From NCBI GenBank assembly GCA_028641055.1, contig CM054062.1, positions 234,496,376-234,560,375 on the forward strand: DNA of 64,000 nucleotides. The letters are read 5' to 3'. The notes under the pieces were generated by a model. That model was not told where the DNA came from. It saw only the letters and a program-made list of their open reading frames with translations, and searched no databases. Source of the stretch: Alopecurus myosuroides (Eukaryota; Streptophyta; Magnoliopsida; Poales; Poaceae). Positions 1-11,028 of the stretch are shown here, in pieces. Each line of letters opens with the position of its first letter. Within the stretch, counting starts at the first letter, position 1. The position numbers and the translations under genes are program-made.

Positions 1-240
1 ACACTATGGGGGAGCTCTTACTATATTGGCCTTCTAATCTTTTTGCCCATTTCGGCAATGGATGCCAATGGGGGAGAAGTTTAGAGGGTTTAAGGGAATT
101 TGGTTTATGCTTTCGTTTCGTTCTTAAGCATTTGCCTTTCCATGCTATTGCATCCTTGCTCTTGTTTAGCATGTTTGCTTTATTCATCATATAAACCCTC
201 GTAAAAAGGGATTATCATCAATTACCAAAATGGGGGAGAT
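1..240 (+). mobile_element. 3' end of internal region of a SIRE/Maximus-like copia element
   Basis: This non-coding stretch leads into the LTR that follows. It ends in a purine tract (AATGGGGGAGAT, about 229-240) directly before the LTR start, as expected for the plus-strand primer of an LTR retrotransposon on the + strand. It also carries repeated ATGGGGGAG motifs, commonly seen just upstream of the 3' LTR in this lineage. No pol domain is visible because the window cuts the element. The lineage name rests on remembered LTR sequence and is an inference. Confidence 0.7.
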
Positions 241-861
241 TGAAAGCGCATGGTTCCTCCATATGTGGTTTTGGTAATTAATGACAATCCTTATGGACTA
301 ATGTTTGCATTGAGTTATATTTGTAGATCTTGTCCATAGAAAATAATGGAGTTCATGTGTTGAACTCTATTAGCTTCCTTGATGACCATTGTTACATTCA
401 AGGATTTATATCAAGAATGGTCATGATTTGAGTTGAGCTTATTGCTAGTGTGTCTTGAAGAAAAGGATTAGGTGATCTTTCATTATCTTCTTCAAGACAT
501 CATCTTTAGAAGTGAGAAGCAAAGATACAAGGTTGATCAAGCAAGCGATCAACACACAAAGCTACAAGTTGTACCAAGTGGGATTGTGTATCTCATGGTA
601 TGGTAAGCAATTGTCAAATATAGCTTTGTGAACTAACCCATGATATGTGTGTGTCGCATCTCTATGTGTGGTTAGGTATCTTTCCATGGGCATGAACCAA
701 AAGGAAGATTTCATTTAGCCCATGGTCTATGTCGTCGTCAAGCGGTGTTTGTCATCTAGTTTGACGTGGAAGCTCAAGTGAAGCATCTAGAAGATATCAT
801 ATGCTTGATGCTTGCCACCCTTTTGGAGATTGTGGCCTTGTGAAGATTTGCCGAAGGGTCT

Positions 862-917
862 CTCCCATAATGGTGTATGGGGGAGCTAGTCGCTCCCATA
901 ATGGTGTATGGGGGAGC
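862..917 (+). repeat. 31-bp tandem duplication with internal inverted repeat
   Basis: Two copies of a 25-base unit reading CTCCCATAATGGTGTATGGG and onward lie 31 bases apart (862-886 and 893-917). Each unit is itself a small hairpin, because CTCCCAT pairs with ATGGGGGAG. Confidence 0.8.
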
Positions 918-2309
918 AACTTGCAAGTCTTCATGAAGCGAAGTTTGTGCTAGCAAGCGCAATCAAGAAAGAAGATCCAACTTGAGAGAGTCAAGATCTT
1001 CATCATCTAGATCAAGTGGAATGCTCAAGGCAAAGGTATAATCTTGATAGGTTTTCTATTTTACCGGTCTCGTGTCTTTTGGAGACCGGGTTATAGGATA
1101 GATAGTCGTACTATCAAGAGGGGCTCTCAAGTGAGTAACTCGATCGAATCGTTATGGAGAGCTCAAACCTTTGCATACCTTGCATATCATCTTTCTTGGT
1201 TCTTATTTGGCTTTTGTCTCCTTTGGGTTTTAGTGCTTGTCGTGATCTTCATGACAAGCCTTGGTTTCTCGAAAACGGATTTCGTAAGAAAACTTTGTTG
1301 TGTTTTCGGTGGTGAAAATATTCCGTTCGTCTTTGAGAATGTTCCCACACCTTCCATGTGTGGTAACTTCTCCATACTTTGGGGTATCAATATTTTCACC
1401 TTTTATTTGGATACTCCTTGTTGTTATCTTTCCAATGCATTTGGACTCACCTAATTCGGAATTCACTCGAAAAAGTTATGTGAGTTTTCGTGTTGGAAGT
1501 TTTACCGGTTGTTCCTTTTAGAGAGGTTAAACCTTTCTATATTTGGTTTTAGTTTCCATTGTTGGGCAGTGATGTTTCTCTGCATGATCTTGTAGAGTTT
1601 TTCATTACGAACTCAACGAGCCAAAGATCATCAAAAACGGAGTCCGGACGCAAAAGTTATGAAGTTTCTAGTTGAGCCATTTTTCGGTACTGACATGAAC
1701 CGGATTATTGGAAACCGAATTTTTCGGGGCATACCGGATATTCCGGTTTCGACGGATTTCAGACCAGTTTTCGCACTGGAGTGAACCGGATTATTTGATC
1801 CGGATTATTCACTTCGGACCGGATATTCCGGTCCCAAAATTCCTGCACAATGGCTAGTTCTTGTGGGGACCTATTTAAGGGGGCTTTCTTCCCCATTGGT
1901 CCCCAAGTCTTCCAAGCACGTTTTTCCCCTTCTCTCCCACCATTGTTGACCTTGGAAAGCTTGCCCCTCTCCCAATCCCTCCTATGATTCTTACATATCT
2001 TTGAGGGAGAAGGTAGAGGAGATCTAGATCTACATTTCCACCAATCCATCTTCCTTCTTAGTGAGGGAAACTTAGTAGATCTTGATCTTGGAGTTCTTGG
2101 TGTTTCTCCTCCATTGTTCTTCCTCTCTTATTCCCCCATAAGCATTTGTTGCTTTGTTGGAATTTGAGAGTGAAGGATTTGAGCACTTGTGCTCTTGCCA
2201 TTTGCATCGGTTGCATCGGTTTGCTCTCCACGAGGATTCGTGGAAGTTGAAAGTTTGTGAGCTTGTTACTCTTGGGTCTTGGACCCTAGACGACTTGTGG
2301 TGTTCTTGG

Positions 2310-2387
2310 GAGCCTCCAATTGAGTTGTGGATGCGTGCCCCAAGATTGTGGTGACACCGAGAGCCTCCAATTGAGTTGTGGATGCGT
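2310..2387 (+). repeat. 51-bp period direct duplication in LTR
   Basis: The 27-base stretch beginning GAGCCTCCAATTGAGTTG occurs at 2310-2336 and again at 2361-2387 without change. It is probably replication slippage inside the LTR. Confidence 0.85.
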
Positions 2388-3058
2388 TCCTCGGGTTTGA
2401 AGGTTGCCAATAGTGGAAGGTGAACTAGGCCTTTGTGGCGGGGTTCATCGGAGAATAGGGTGAGGCCTTTGTGGCGTTGAGTAGGCCTTCGTGGCGAGCT
2501 CACACCCCTCCAACGAGACGTACTCCCCTTTGTGGGAGGAACTCGGGAATACATCATCGTCTCCGTGTGCCTCGGTTATTTCTATACCCGAGCTTTTTAC
2601 TTATGCAATTTACATTGTGATAGCCTTCGAGCTTGAAGTTATATATATTGCTATCACCTTGTTACTTGTCTTGCTTAGCATAAGTTGTTTGTTCATCTAG
2701 TTTACCCTAGAATATTTAGGTTGTATGCTTGTTAATTTAAACACCTAGTTTATTTCCGCATTTAGTAAGCATTAACCGGAAAAGTTTTAATCGCCTATTC
2801 ACCCCCCCCCCCTTTAGGCGACGTCGTTGTCCGTTCACTTTGTTTGCTGACAGTGGTGGGAGGAACGCTCCGTGGATGTGCCTGAAGGCGTTATCAGGGA
2901 AAAATCTAAGTTGGGGTTCGGTTGCGCTTGCATACTTGTATCGTATGTGATTCAAATAACTCTTATTTTCTTTTAGCATGCATATCTCCAAAAATGTGGA
3001 TACTAACGAGTGTGTCTGTATGTGTAGTTGGATGACGCTTGCCGTAGGGACTTACCAT

Positions 3059-6000
3059 AGGCCTGTATTGGTGGTTCAATGGTACTACTGTCGGTTTGGA
3101 TGTCGGAGCACTTCTCGGTGGGACAGCCAAACAAGTTGCAATGGAAGCCTTGGGACGACCATGGCAACCTGTTGCGTAGGCCTACATGGTCGTATTGGTG
3201 GAATAGGGTTGCAGAGTCCAAAGGGCACCCAAAGAGGGAGTACGTGCGGTACACCAACGAGTTTGATGAGATGACCCCTGAGAAGGTGATATCCCACAAG
3301 TATAGGGGATCGTGTGTAGCCTTTGCGATAAGTAAGAGTGTCGAACCCAACGAGGAGCTAAAGGTAGGATAAATATTATCTCAAGTTCAGTCAACTACTG
3401 ATACAACTCTACACACACTAAATGTTTGCATTATCTAGGAAATAAAACTAGAGCAATAATACGGATATGAGAGATAGCTTTATAAGATAATAAATACAAG
3501 AAAGTAAATGTTAGTGCTGCAGCAATAAAATATACTAATTAACCATAAACTAACAGTACCATGAGTGTGGAAAAGTGGTCGTAATTGTGGTGGCTTTGTC
3601 CAAGATTAATTAGTGAAGATATCGGGTTCATTGTCTTCGATGCAGTTTTCTATGTGGGAGAGGCAAGCAAACAAGTTCTCACTATCAAATGATTGCAAGT
3701 ACTTATGATTGGAACACTAGAAAACATCTGTAAATACTAGAAGATACATTAAGGTAAAAATACCCAACCATAGTCTTAGGTTAATGGTCCTCTTACTCTC
3801 ATACATGCAACTAACCGGTTTGAATCCTTAGGTTTTTGTCACTCCGGCAGAACTACGCCCCTTCCTTTGCACGTACTACTAAGCCTATGGTGCTGATCCA
3901 AGAGCGCACAAATATAATGTACATCAAAGGACAATATCATATCAACATATAACTCTAATGAACCAAAGACATTCAACCAAACAATCAAAAGACAAATAAA
4001 CTACACAAACATGACATAGATATAAGTATAAATATTATAGCATCAAACACCATGTTTACATAGGATGGTATAGAGGTTTGTGGGAGGATGTACCACTTAA
4101 TACAAGGAGGAGATGATGATGGATGTGTTGGTGAAGGCGGCATCATGGCGGAGAGGATGGAGAAGGGGCAGCACGTGAGGTGCAGGGCGGCGCAGGGGCC
4201 TCCTCCTGCGCCGGCCAGCCATCATGGGGGAGCGCCGCCCCTTAGCCCCCTTCCTCCATGGATTCTTGGTTCTGTAGATGAGCCCTCCCCCATGGAGATG
4301 AGACCATGGGGGAGGCAAAATTCGTGGCTTTTGGTGGCTGCTCAAGAATTAGGGTTTTTCTCTCCTTATATGTGATGGGACAATGCTCCCCGGCCCTCCG
4401 ATGGATGGCCCCTTGATCCAAAGTCTCTTGGGCACCTATAGAACCTTCCTTTGGACCCCTCTGCCCCAAAGTCCTGGCTTGACCGAATCCATCAAATATG
4501 GTAAGAGTTGGACTCAATCCGGTCACCGATTCCCGTAATCCCGTAATCAGATATATATCCTCCAGTAAAATGGGTCCACAGGTCGCATACGAACTCATAT
4601 TGGGCTGTTATTGGGCTTAAATGAAGGGTATGGAAATTACCAACAACTTTGTAGGCAATTGGATCTTCAGCTGACGCTGTCTTTAGGGGTAAAACTGATG
4701 ATCTCTAAAAACTGTTGGTGGACATATTTCAAGAAAGTTAGAGTCCTTTTCCAACAAGTCTCCTTTTGTGTTTTCTTGTTAATTCCTACACATCAAAGAG
4801 TAGAACAAGAACATTGTGCACTCTTGCAACTATTAATAGGTTAGTACAAATAAATCATAAACTTTATATAAAAACAAGTGTCAAAAGCATTATATTAGCA
4901 TGAAACAATCAAAAATTATAGATACGTTATGGACGTATCAACATCCCCAAGTTTAATTCCTGCTCGTCCTCGAGTAGGTAAATGATAATAAAGTATTTTT
5001 TTTATGTAAGTGCTATGATCAGGTCCTTAACAATTGCATGATGTATGGATAGTAAAACTTAGCAATCTTGTTACCTAATGAAAAGTATCAATAAACTAAA
5101 AGCTCATAACGTTAAATTTATAAACATCAACAAGATTGTAATGATCATAATAAAGAATGGTAGAGTGGTATCTCGCTTGCCCTTAATTGTGGAGAAAAAC
5201 ATAAATGCTAGGGCACCTCTGAAGTTCAAGAGAAGACTAGAAGTAAAAATATCAAAGATACAAGCATCAAAGTTATAACGCAATTAACCGTGCTTTGGGA
5301 CAAACACATCACACTAATTGCTGATTTTTCTTTTTGTTTTTAAATATTGTATAATGTTGTAGGTGACATGGGAGATCTATGGTACTGGAGAAAATTTCAG
5401 AAACACATACAATAAGTTCGATCTAAACCCAAAGTGTCGAGAGGAAGAATAACTTTGGTTGTTGAAGGCTCCGATAATATGCATTTACGCAGTTGAGCTC
5501 CACTTGCCACATCAAGTGATGTCCCAATTTGGTTTATTCCAAACTACACGCCACATTGGAAGGACACGAAGTTTTAGTTACACGAGTGAGAAGATAACTT
5601 TTCTCTCTACCATTCTAATATCTAGTTAACTTCTATTTGATATAAATAATACTTAATATCTTCTGATCTGAAGGATGGACCATAGAAGGCAAAAGAAGGT
5701 GAAGAACTAGGATGTATATCATAGTGATTATGTATCAAAATGGAATGTAAGGGTGGCTAGTGATACGAGAAACAAGTTGTATCTACTTGATCACCCCCCC
5801 CCCCCCGTTCGATCACGATGCATTCAAGTCCTACCTTGCTTGGTTCATCCACAGACTCGTGTGGCCCTATGTCCTACGGCTTTCGAGGATATAATATTTC
5901 AGGATATGACCTTGCAAATGTTGCTACTCAACTCCCGTATAACAAGGAGTAAGAGAGGACAACCAAACTCAGTTTGCACCTATGCACAATTATCTGGTAA

Positions 6001-6751
6001 TTTCCACCATTATTTTTATGTCTTCATAATTATGGATTCGGAAATCTAAAGTTCTTCTTTTGAAAATGCGATGAGATAGAGGTCCAAGTCGGGGAAGCTG
6101 ATGTGTACCCTCTTAATAAGAAGGGTGACAACGCCCTTAGAGCTTATGTGAAAGTAAGTTCTTACGTATTCTCGAGACCCATGTTTTGTTTCAAGTTTCA
6201 CTAAGATTTTACTTGTCAATCTCACAACGTAGTGCCTCTCGGTTTAAAAAATTGTCTCATATGCTTGGTTTCCATACCGCCAACGCCGCGGACCCGATCA
6301 ATGATTCCTCTAGCTCTCAAGGCCCTTTAGCCCCTGTGTGTGGTAGTGCCTCCTCCTGTAATCCACCTGGTCTTGAGGTAGTAAGATATGTATCACTGTA
6401 GATGTTTTCAAAATTTCTCCATACATATGATTTCTCAATTTCTTGTTTGAGTTTCATGATAATCTGGGTGACAATCGGACCTTGGAGGCATATGTACGTT
6501 CCTACGGTTTAAGGTCCAAGAAGAAGGCCAAAATGGTTGTGGAGGAAGATGAGCATGTGGCCGAAGATGAAGAGTCTGAGGAACAAGAAGATGTTGAGGA
6601 AGAGGAGGAGGAAAGTGTAGAAGTCGAGGAGATCATGGCCCCTCCGCCGCTACCCCCGAGGAGGAACAAGCTTGCGGGCAGGAGGAAGAATGCTGACCCG
6701 TTGTCCTCGCCAACTAGGAGGTTGACTCGGTCCAACAGGGGAAGGAGGTAG
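3059..6751 (+). pseudogene. plant mobile domain (PMD) protein, decayed, interrupted
   Basis: Fragments of a PMD (MAIN/MAIL1-like, transposon-associated) protein can be followed on the + strand through plausible exons. Exon 3059-3363 encodes LLSVWMSEHFSVGQP and EYVRYTNEFDEMTPEKV and ends at a GTAGG donor. Exon 5363 onward starts after a TGTAG acceptor and encodes ICIYAVELHLPHQVMSQFG, the conserved PMD core. The next segment (about 5674 onward) reads MDHRRQKKVKN then DVYHSDYVSKW. The 3' part (6443-6751) is an acidic tail followed by a basic end and a TAG stop. In-frame stops at 5450-5452 (TAA) and 5708-5710 (TAG) break the frame. The first long intron holds retrotransposon sequence, and the SIRE-like LTR truncates the 5' side. 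PMD proteins occur both in host genes and inside Mutator/Gypsy elements. The convergent mudrA-like gene next door favours a transposon origin. Exon limits are approximate. Confidence 0.65.
4040..5340 (-). mobile_element. LTR retrotransposon fragment (TGATACGTC-type LTR plus 3' internal end)
   Basis: At 4921-4940 the sequence reads GATACGTTATGGACGTATCA, the reverse complement of a TGATACGTC-type LTR start. It is followed on the right by the complement of a purine-tract region (CATCCCCAAGTTTAATTCC) and CTCGTCCTCGAGTAGG. The same arrangement precedes the LTR of element D near 60190-60220. The LTR body therefore runs leftwards on the - strand from 4940 and includes a GC-rich leader and a TATA-like CATATAAGG at about 4367-4375. 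The left end could not be fixed and may be truncated. It lies in the large first intron of the PMD pseudogene. The stretch 3364-4039 to its left shows nothing recognisable and may be intron or more of this element. Confidence 0.5.
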
Positions 6752-6782
6752 ATGTCATTGTTAGTTGACTTGTGCATGTTCT

Positions 6783-9130
6783 GAACAATGATATCCGATG
6801 ATCCCGACCTACTACGTTCTTGAAAACTTCGGCTTCTTGATGCCGTGTAACACACGTTCGTTGGGAGACCCCAAGTGGAAGGTATGAAGAGCACAACAGT
6901 AACTTTCCCTCAGAAAGAAACCAAGGTTGAATCGACCAGTAGGAGAAAGGAGTAACTTCAGAAGGTTGATGCAGTTGAGATGGTAGGGCGCACTACCGGT
7001 TCAGCAGTAACGTGGAACCTACACAACACAATCAAATAAGTTTTCCCCAACGAAGAAGTGAGGTTGTCAATCTCACCGGTTTTGCTGAACACAAAGAGGT
7101 TAAATGTATGGTGTGGAAAACAGTATGAGAACAACAGGAAAATAGTAGCAACAGTGTGAAAACAGTATTTGCAGTGGTTTTATTATTAGTATGAGGGGGT
7201 CTACAATTCACTAGTGGTGTCTCTCCATAGAAAATAAATAACATGTGTGGTGAACAAATTACAGCTGGGCAATTGATGGAAATGAAGGTTGCACCGTAGT
7301 GCATATGAAAGACATAAAGATTACTATGTGATTCATGCGGGCATTACAACAAAATACATAGACCATCATCCAACTGCATCTATGACTAATAATCCACCCT
7401 CCGAATATCATCCGAACAAACGTTGGGTATTAAGTTGCAAGCAACAAATAATCACAGTAAGCAAAGTGTGTAATTTAAACAATGTAAACGAAGTGAACAT
7501 CGTTGTTTTCTCCTTAATGGCAACAACATATCCTCTACCCGTCACGTTTCTGTCACTCGAGCACATATGCAAAGGAGGCATGAACCCACTATCGAGCATA
7601 AATACTCCCTCTTGGAGTCACTAGCATCTACTTGGCGAGAGCATCTACTAACAAGGGAGAGCATGCAAGATCATAAATAACACATGCATGCATATAACAT
7701 GATAGATTGATAATCAGAAGACATAGCAGTCAACATTCATCGGATCCCAGCAAACACAACATGTAGTATTACAATAAGATGATCTCGATCATGTAAGGCA
7801 GCTCACGAGATCTAAACATGAGGCATAAAGTGGAGAAGACAACTATCTAGCTACTGCTATGGACCCGTAGTCCAGGGATGATCTACTTACGCATCACTCC
7901 AGAGGCGGACATGGTGGTGTAGACCCCTCCGGTGATGAATTTCCCTACCAGCCGTTGCCGGGGAGAGCTCCAGAACCCTCCCGATCTTGGGTTGACGATG
8001 ACGTCGGCCTCGGGTGTTTCTCAGGAAGAATTGGTATATTTTTAGGGTTGACGCATGGGGGCAATAAATAGGCCAAAGGGCGATGGCGGTGGATGCCCGA
8101 GGGGCCCACACCACCCCCAGGCGCGACCAGGGGGCACGTCGCCCTATGGTGTGGCCCCTTTCCGAGCCTCTTCGGGACTCCGTGGAACCTTCTGGAATTC
8201 TAAGACTTCAGGGCTTCGAATTTTCCAATTCCGAGAATATTTCCAGAACAACTTTTCTGAAACTAAAAACAACAAAAAATAGGGAACTTGTTCTGTGGCA
8301 TCTTGTCAATAGGTTAGTCCCGGAAATCGATAAAAATTACATAAAGTGTATAACAAACATGTAGCAAATAACATGAAAACAAAATGGAACATCGGAAATT
8401 AAGGATACGCTTATGACGTATCACTTCTCTAGCCGTTAACCCATCCTCATCAACATCTTCCTCGGGACCATCATCATTCGAGTCCTCTGCATAACATCGG
8501 TTGTAAGGAATTTGACGATCCATGTCCTCTTGCAAACAATATGCCTCCACATCACCAACATCATTGGTGTGAAGCTCATCCTCCAACTCATCGTCTTCCG
8601 ATGATACATCTTGGTCATTTTGAGAAGGGTTTGGAGGTGTGTTGATTTCATGTTGACTCACTGTAGGTTGCTCATGTCATGTTGGGCCACTGGAGGTGGA
8701 CTCGACCATGTGGTATACACTTCATGGTCATCAAATGGCTCGTTAGGAATAGCGATCCTAACATCACTTTGGGAGGCACACCGGTTCAAGTCAAAGTGCA
8801 TGAGGGGATCAACCTTCTTCGTAGCAAATAATTCATGAGCTTTGTCTTGAGATTCCGCCACGATCTCCTTGTAAGCACTCCAACGAGACTCGGAGTTGAG
8901 AGGCACCACCTTCCAACGAGAGTGCATCCCGGTGCCAACATTATGTCTTCCCTCCAATTCAACTACATCATTTGGCTCAATGCAATTCAATTCAATCCTC
9001 ATTTTTTCCACAACCTCGGCATAGCTAGGATTACGATCAAACTTCAACACAACCTCCTCCGGGTCATGGTCAATATTGCCTCTCAAAAAGATTCCTTATC
9101 CACATGATAAACACTAACAAATTTCTCCAT
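6783..9130 (-). pseudogene. mudrA-like Mutator (MULE) transposase, N-terminal part, decayed
   Basis: On the - strand an ATG at 9130 opens MEKFVSVYHVDKESF. After a one-base frameshift in an A/T run (about 9087-9092) comes RGNIDHDPEEVVLKFDRNP, then RWSAYKEIVAESQDKAHELF, an acidic stretch, and DEDGLTARE. A second one-base frameshift lies near 8660. The acidic-linker and GRDHR pattern matches the N-terminal region of plant MULE transposases, upstream of their DNA-binding and DDE domains. The reading is interrupted at LTARE by a solo LTR (6838-8423). It resumes on the other side as AEVFKNVVGRDHRISLF before homology stops near 6783, so the catalytic domain is missing. The gene converges on the PMD pseudogene, with about 30 bp between their ends. 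The family call is by recall of MULE proteins. Confidence 0.7.
6838..8423 (-). mobile_element. solo LTR (E), TGATACGTC-type, with perfect TSD
   Basis: The element runs from TGATGCC (6838) to GACGTATCA (8423), so on the - strand it begins TGATACGTC and ends GGCATCA. It is flanked by the 5-bp direct repeat CTTCT (6833-6837 and 8424-8428), the mark of an LTR insertion. No internal region is present, so it is a solo LTR left by LTR-LTR recombination. It resembles the LTRs of element D and solo LTR E2 in this window. It splits the mudrA-like gene within LTARE. Confidence 0.9.
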
Positions 9131-9244
9131 CTAAAAAATAATTACAACAACACAACACAGCTTCCTCATCAAATATAAATATATACGTTTAGCATTCAAT
9201 TGAAGCTACTAAAATAATAAGATCTAACTCATCATGTTAAGCTA

Positions 9245-9339
9245 CTCCATCCGACCCTAAAAAAGTGTCGCAACAAATGAACTAATCACATACAAGTTAT
9301 AGGCATAGCTCGCGACACTTTTTTTAGGATCGGAGGGAG
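9245..9339. mobile_element. Stowaway-type MITE (95 bp)
   Basis: Terminal inverted repeats CTCCATCCGACCCTAAAAAA and its near complement TTTTTTTAGGATCGGAGGGAG end the element, which is flanked by TA on both sides (9243-9244 and 9340-9341). The inverted homology extends inward (AGTGTCGC / GCGACACT). TIR sequence and TA target are those of Tc1/mariner-type Stowaway elements. It has no coding capacity. Confidence 0.92.
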
Positions 9340-9341
9340 TA

Positions 9342-10062
9342 TTAAACACTAACCCTAATTAATATAGTTCACTAACTAGATCTACCAAAAAAATCTAACC
9401 CCTAACCTTAAAATCATGTGGACACCACTACATAGCGATCATGCACACCCATTGAATAATTAAACCACACATCCCCCTCATATGCAAAAATTAGGTTTTC
9501 AATTGCAAAAAATAGATCTACACAAATGTCAGTCAAATTTCAAGATTTCAATTAGACACAAAGATGAAGTATAGGGAGAGTACCTCTTTCATAAGGGGGA
9601 GAGAGGGAGAAATCCACCAAAATAGGGAACCAAAATGGAGAATTTGAGAGTGGCAAGAGTTGGAAGAGTGAGAGGGGGAGAGAGAAGGAGACCAGCTCGG
9701 GTGGGGTGGGGGGGGGTGAGTTTGAGGAGACGAGTGTGAGAAAGAAAGGGGGTCGGGTCCTTGTCGGTTTTACCTGCCTAGGGCACCACGCCGAGAACAA
9801 GGGCGTTGTCCTATCACGAACCGCTCCGGCACGCGCTGCGCTACCTAAACGTTCTGGGCCCATCCATACCAGCGTGGCGAGGCACCGCGTCGGGCGTGTT
9901 TGCGCTTCACTCTAATGTACCGCGTCGGGCTTGCGGGCACAACCTAATGGGCTATTTCCCAAAAAGAAGATCGAGTTGAGTTCATTTTGTGCTGAACTTT
10001 ATCCGTGTGGTCAGTTTTGTGATTTTTCGCTCAAGAGACAGAGTCAACACACGTAGCGCTGC
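9342..10062. other. intergenic, nothing recognised
   Basis: This stretch holds short purine- and pyrimidine-rich runs and a GC-rich patch around 9760-9930. Open frames here have no recognisable domain. It could include the 5' flank of the mudrA-like gene and a Mutator terminal inverted repeat, but no partner repeat was found inside the window. Confidence 0.5.
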
Positions 10063-10065
10063 TAA

Positions 10066-10315
10066 GGCTAGCTCCAGTGGGAGTAACTTCGCTAGTAACA
10101 TCGATGTCACGTAGAACAAAAAAATGATGTGGCAAATATTTAATAACGAGAGAGAGTGTTGTGGTAACTTATTAGCTAGTTACCGTAACATCACATATCC
10201 CAAAACAGTGTGAGTTTATAAGCTAATTAATAGGGTTTGCATGACACCACATGTTAGTTACTACACATTGTAAAGGTGGTAACATAGACTATGTTACTTC
10301 CCGTTGTGACTAGCC
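10066..10315. mobile_element. Tourist/PIF-Harbinger-like MITE (250 bp)
   Basis: The element starts GGCTAGCTCCAGTGGGAGTA and ends GTTACTTCCCGTTGTGACTAGCC, imperfect inverted repeats of roughly 23 bp. Both ends are flanked by TAA (10063-10065 and 10316-10318), the 3-bp target of PIF/Harbinger elements. It has no ORF. It lies about 0.7 kb upstream of the subtilase gene. Confidence 0.88.
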
Positions 10316-10596
10316 TAACTTTTGACGATGACGCTTCCATACCAGACTCCGGTCACTCGCTCATACTGGCGAGGCAAGGTCCCGCGCACGGAAAGCTACA
10401 CGTCTGCACCGCCCGTGCATCCCACTGACGACTGAGATCTAAGCGGCAGCATTTAACCATGCTACGGATGTAGGGAGCGATACCGTGACGCGTCATAACT
10501 GCTACCTGGTACGAGAACCCACGACGACGCGCCCAGCACCAGCACCCCAGTACCAAGACCCGTTCCCCACACAACCGCCCACTGCCCCGCTATTAA

Positions 10597-10964
10597 GAGC
10601 ATCCACTATGTTGGCAACAAGCAAGTCCACAAGCAAAAAGTTATCCTTATGGACAACTTTATACATAGTGGCACCTATCTATAAGAAGTCCATAAGCTCA
10701 AAATCTTATGGGTCACCCACAAGCTTGTAGGTTGTCCATAAGAAATATAATAATACTACTTTATGACTATAGTGCACAAATGAATAAAGATGCAATATTT
10801 CCTACAAAGTTAATGTCACTTTTAAGTCATTTTTTTTCTGACACACGGGACCTACCTTAAGGTGTACTTTTGCAACATACATTGTGGTGTTGTCTATATG
10901 CTTATGGTGTACTAAGTGGGTCCCACCTTATTGATAGGTTTTGCCACATACATAGGTGATGCCC
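10597..10964. mobile_element. Tourist/PIF-Harbinger-like MITE (368 bp) in the subtilase promoter
   Basis: The ends GAGCATCCACTATGTTGGCAA and (complement) GGGCATCACCTATGTATGTGGCAA are inverted repeats, flanked by TAA at 10594-10596 and 10965-10967. The sequence is AT-rich with TATA-like stretches (for example TCTATATGC near 10895). It ends 64 bp before the subtilase ATG, so it lies between the old upstream promoter and the start codon. Confidence 0.85.
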
Positions 10965-11028
10965 TAACTCCTCCACCGCACTGCCGCTTCCACGACACCA
11001 TCACTCTCTCTCGCTGCTGCTCTATCCA
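10965..11028 (+). promoter_or_regulatory. 5' leader of the subtilase gene
   Basis: This short pyrimidine-rich stretch contains CATCACTCTCTCTCGCTGCTGC, a Y-patch-like motif often found near plant transcription starts, right before the ATG. Only 64 bp separate the start codon from the MITE, so the core promoter must lie in or beyond the MITE. The start site itself cannot be seen. Confidence 0.5.

Larger units (their letters stand above)
241..2837 (+). mobile_element. 3' LTR of SIRE/Maximus-like copia retrotransposon
   Basis: A 2.6-kb LTR starts TGAAAGCGCATGG right after the purine tract and ends with the C-rich run and GGCGACGTC...GTTCA at 2837, giving TGAA/TTCA terminal inversions. A TATA-like TATTTAA lies near 1872. 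Inside are repeated CCGGATATTCCGG palindromes (about 1734 and 1819) and two short tandem duplications. The 5' LTR lies outside the window, so no TSD can be tested. The right neighbour is the PMD pseudogene, so this element cut off that gene's 5' part. The right end is supported only by the TG...CA rule. Confidence 0.75.

Noticed and set aside
6502..6894. Serine-rich ORF on -
   Set aside because: It is the antisense of the acidic tail of the PMD pseudogene and the end of the mudrA-like pseudogene.
9552..9863. 103-codon ORF on - in the intergenic stretch
   Set aside because: Proline/serine low-complexity composition, with no start context or domain to support it.
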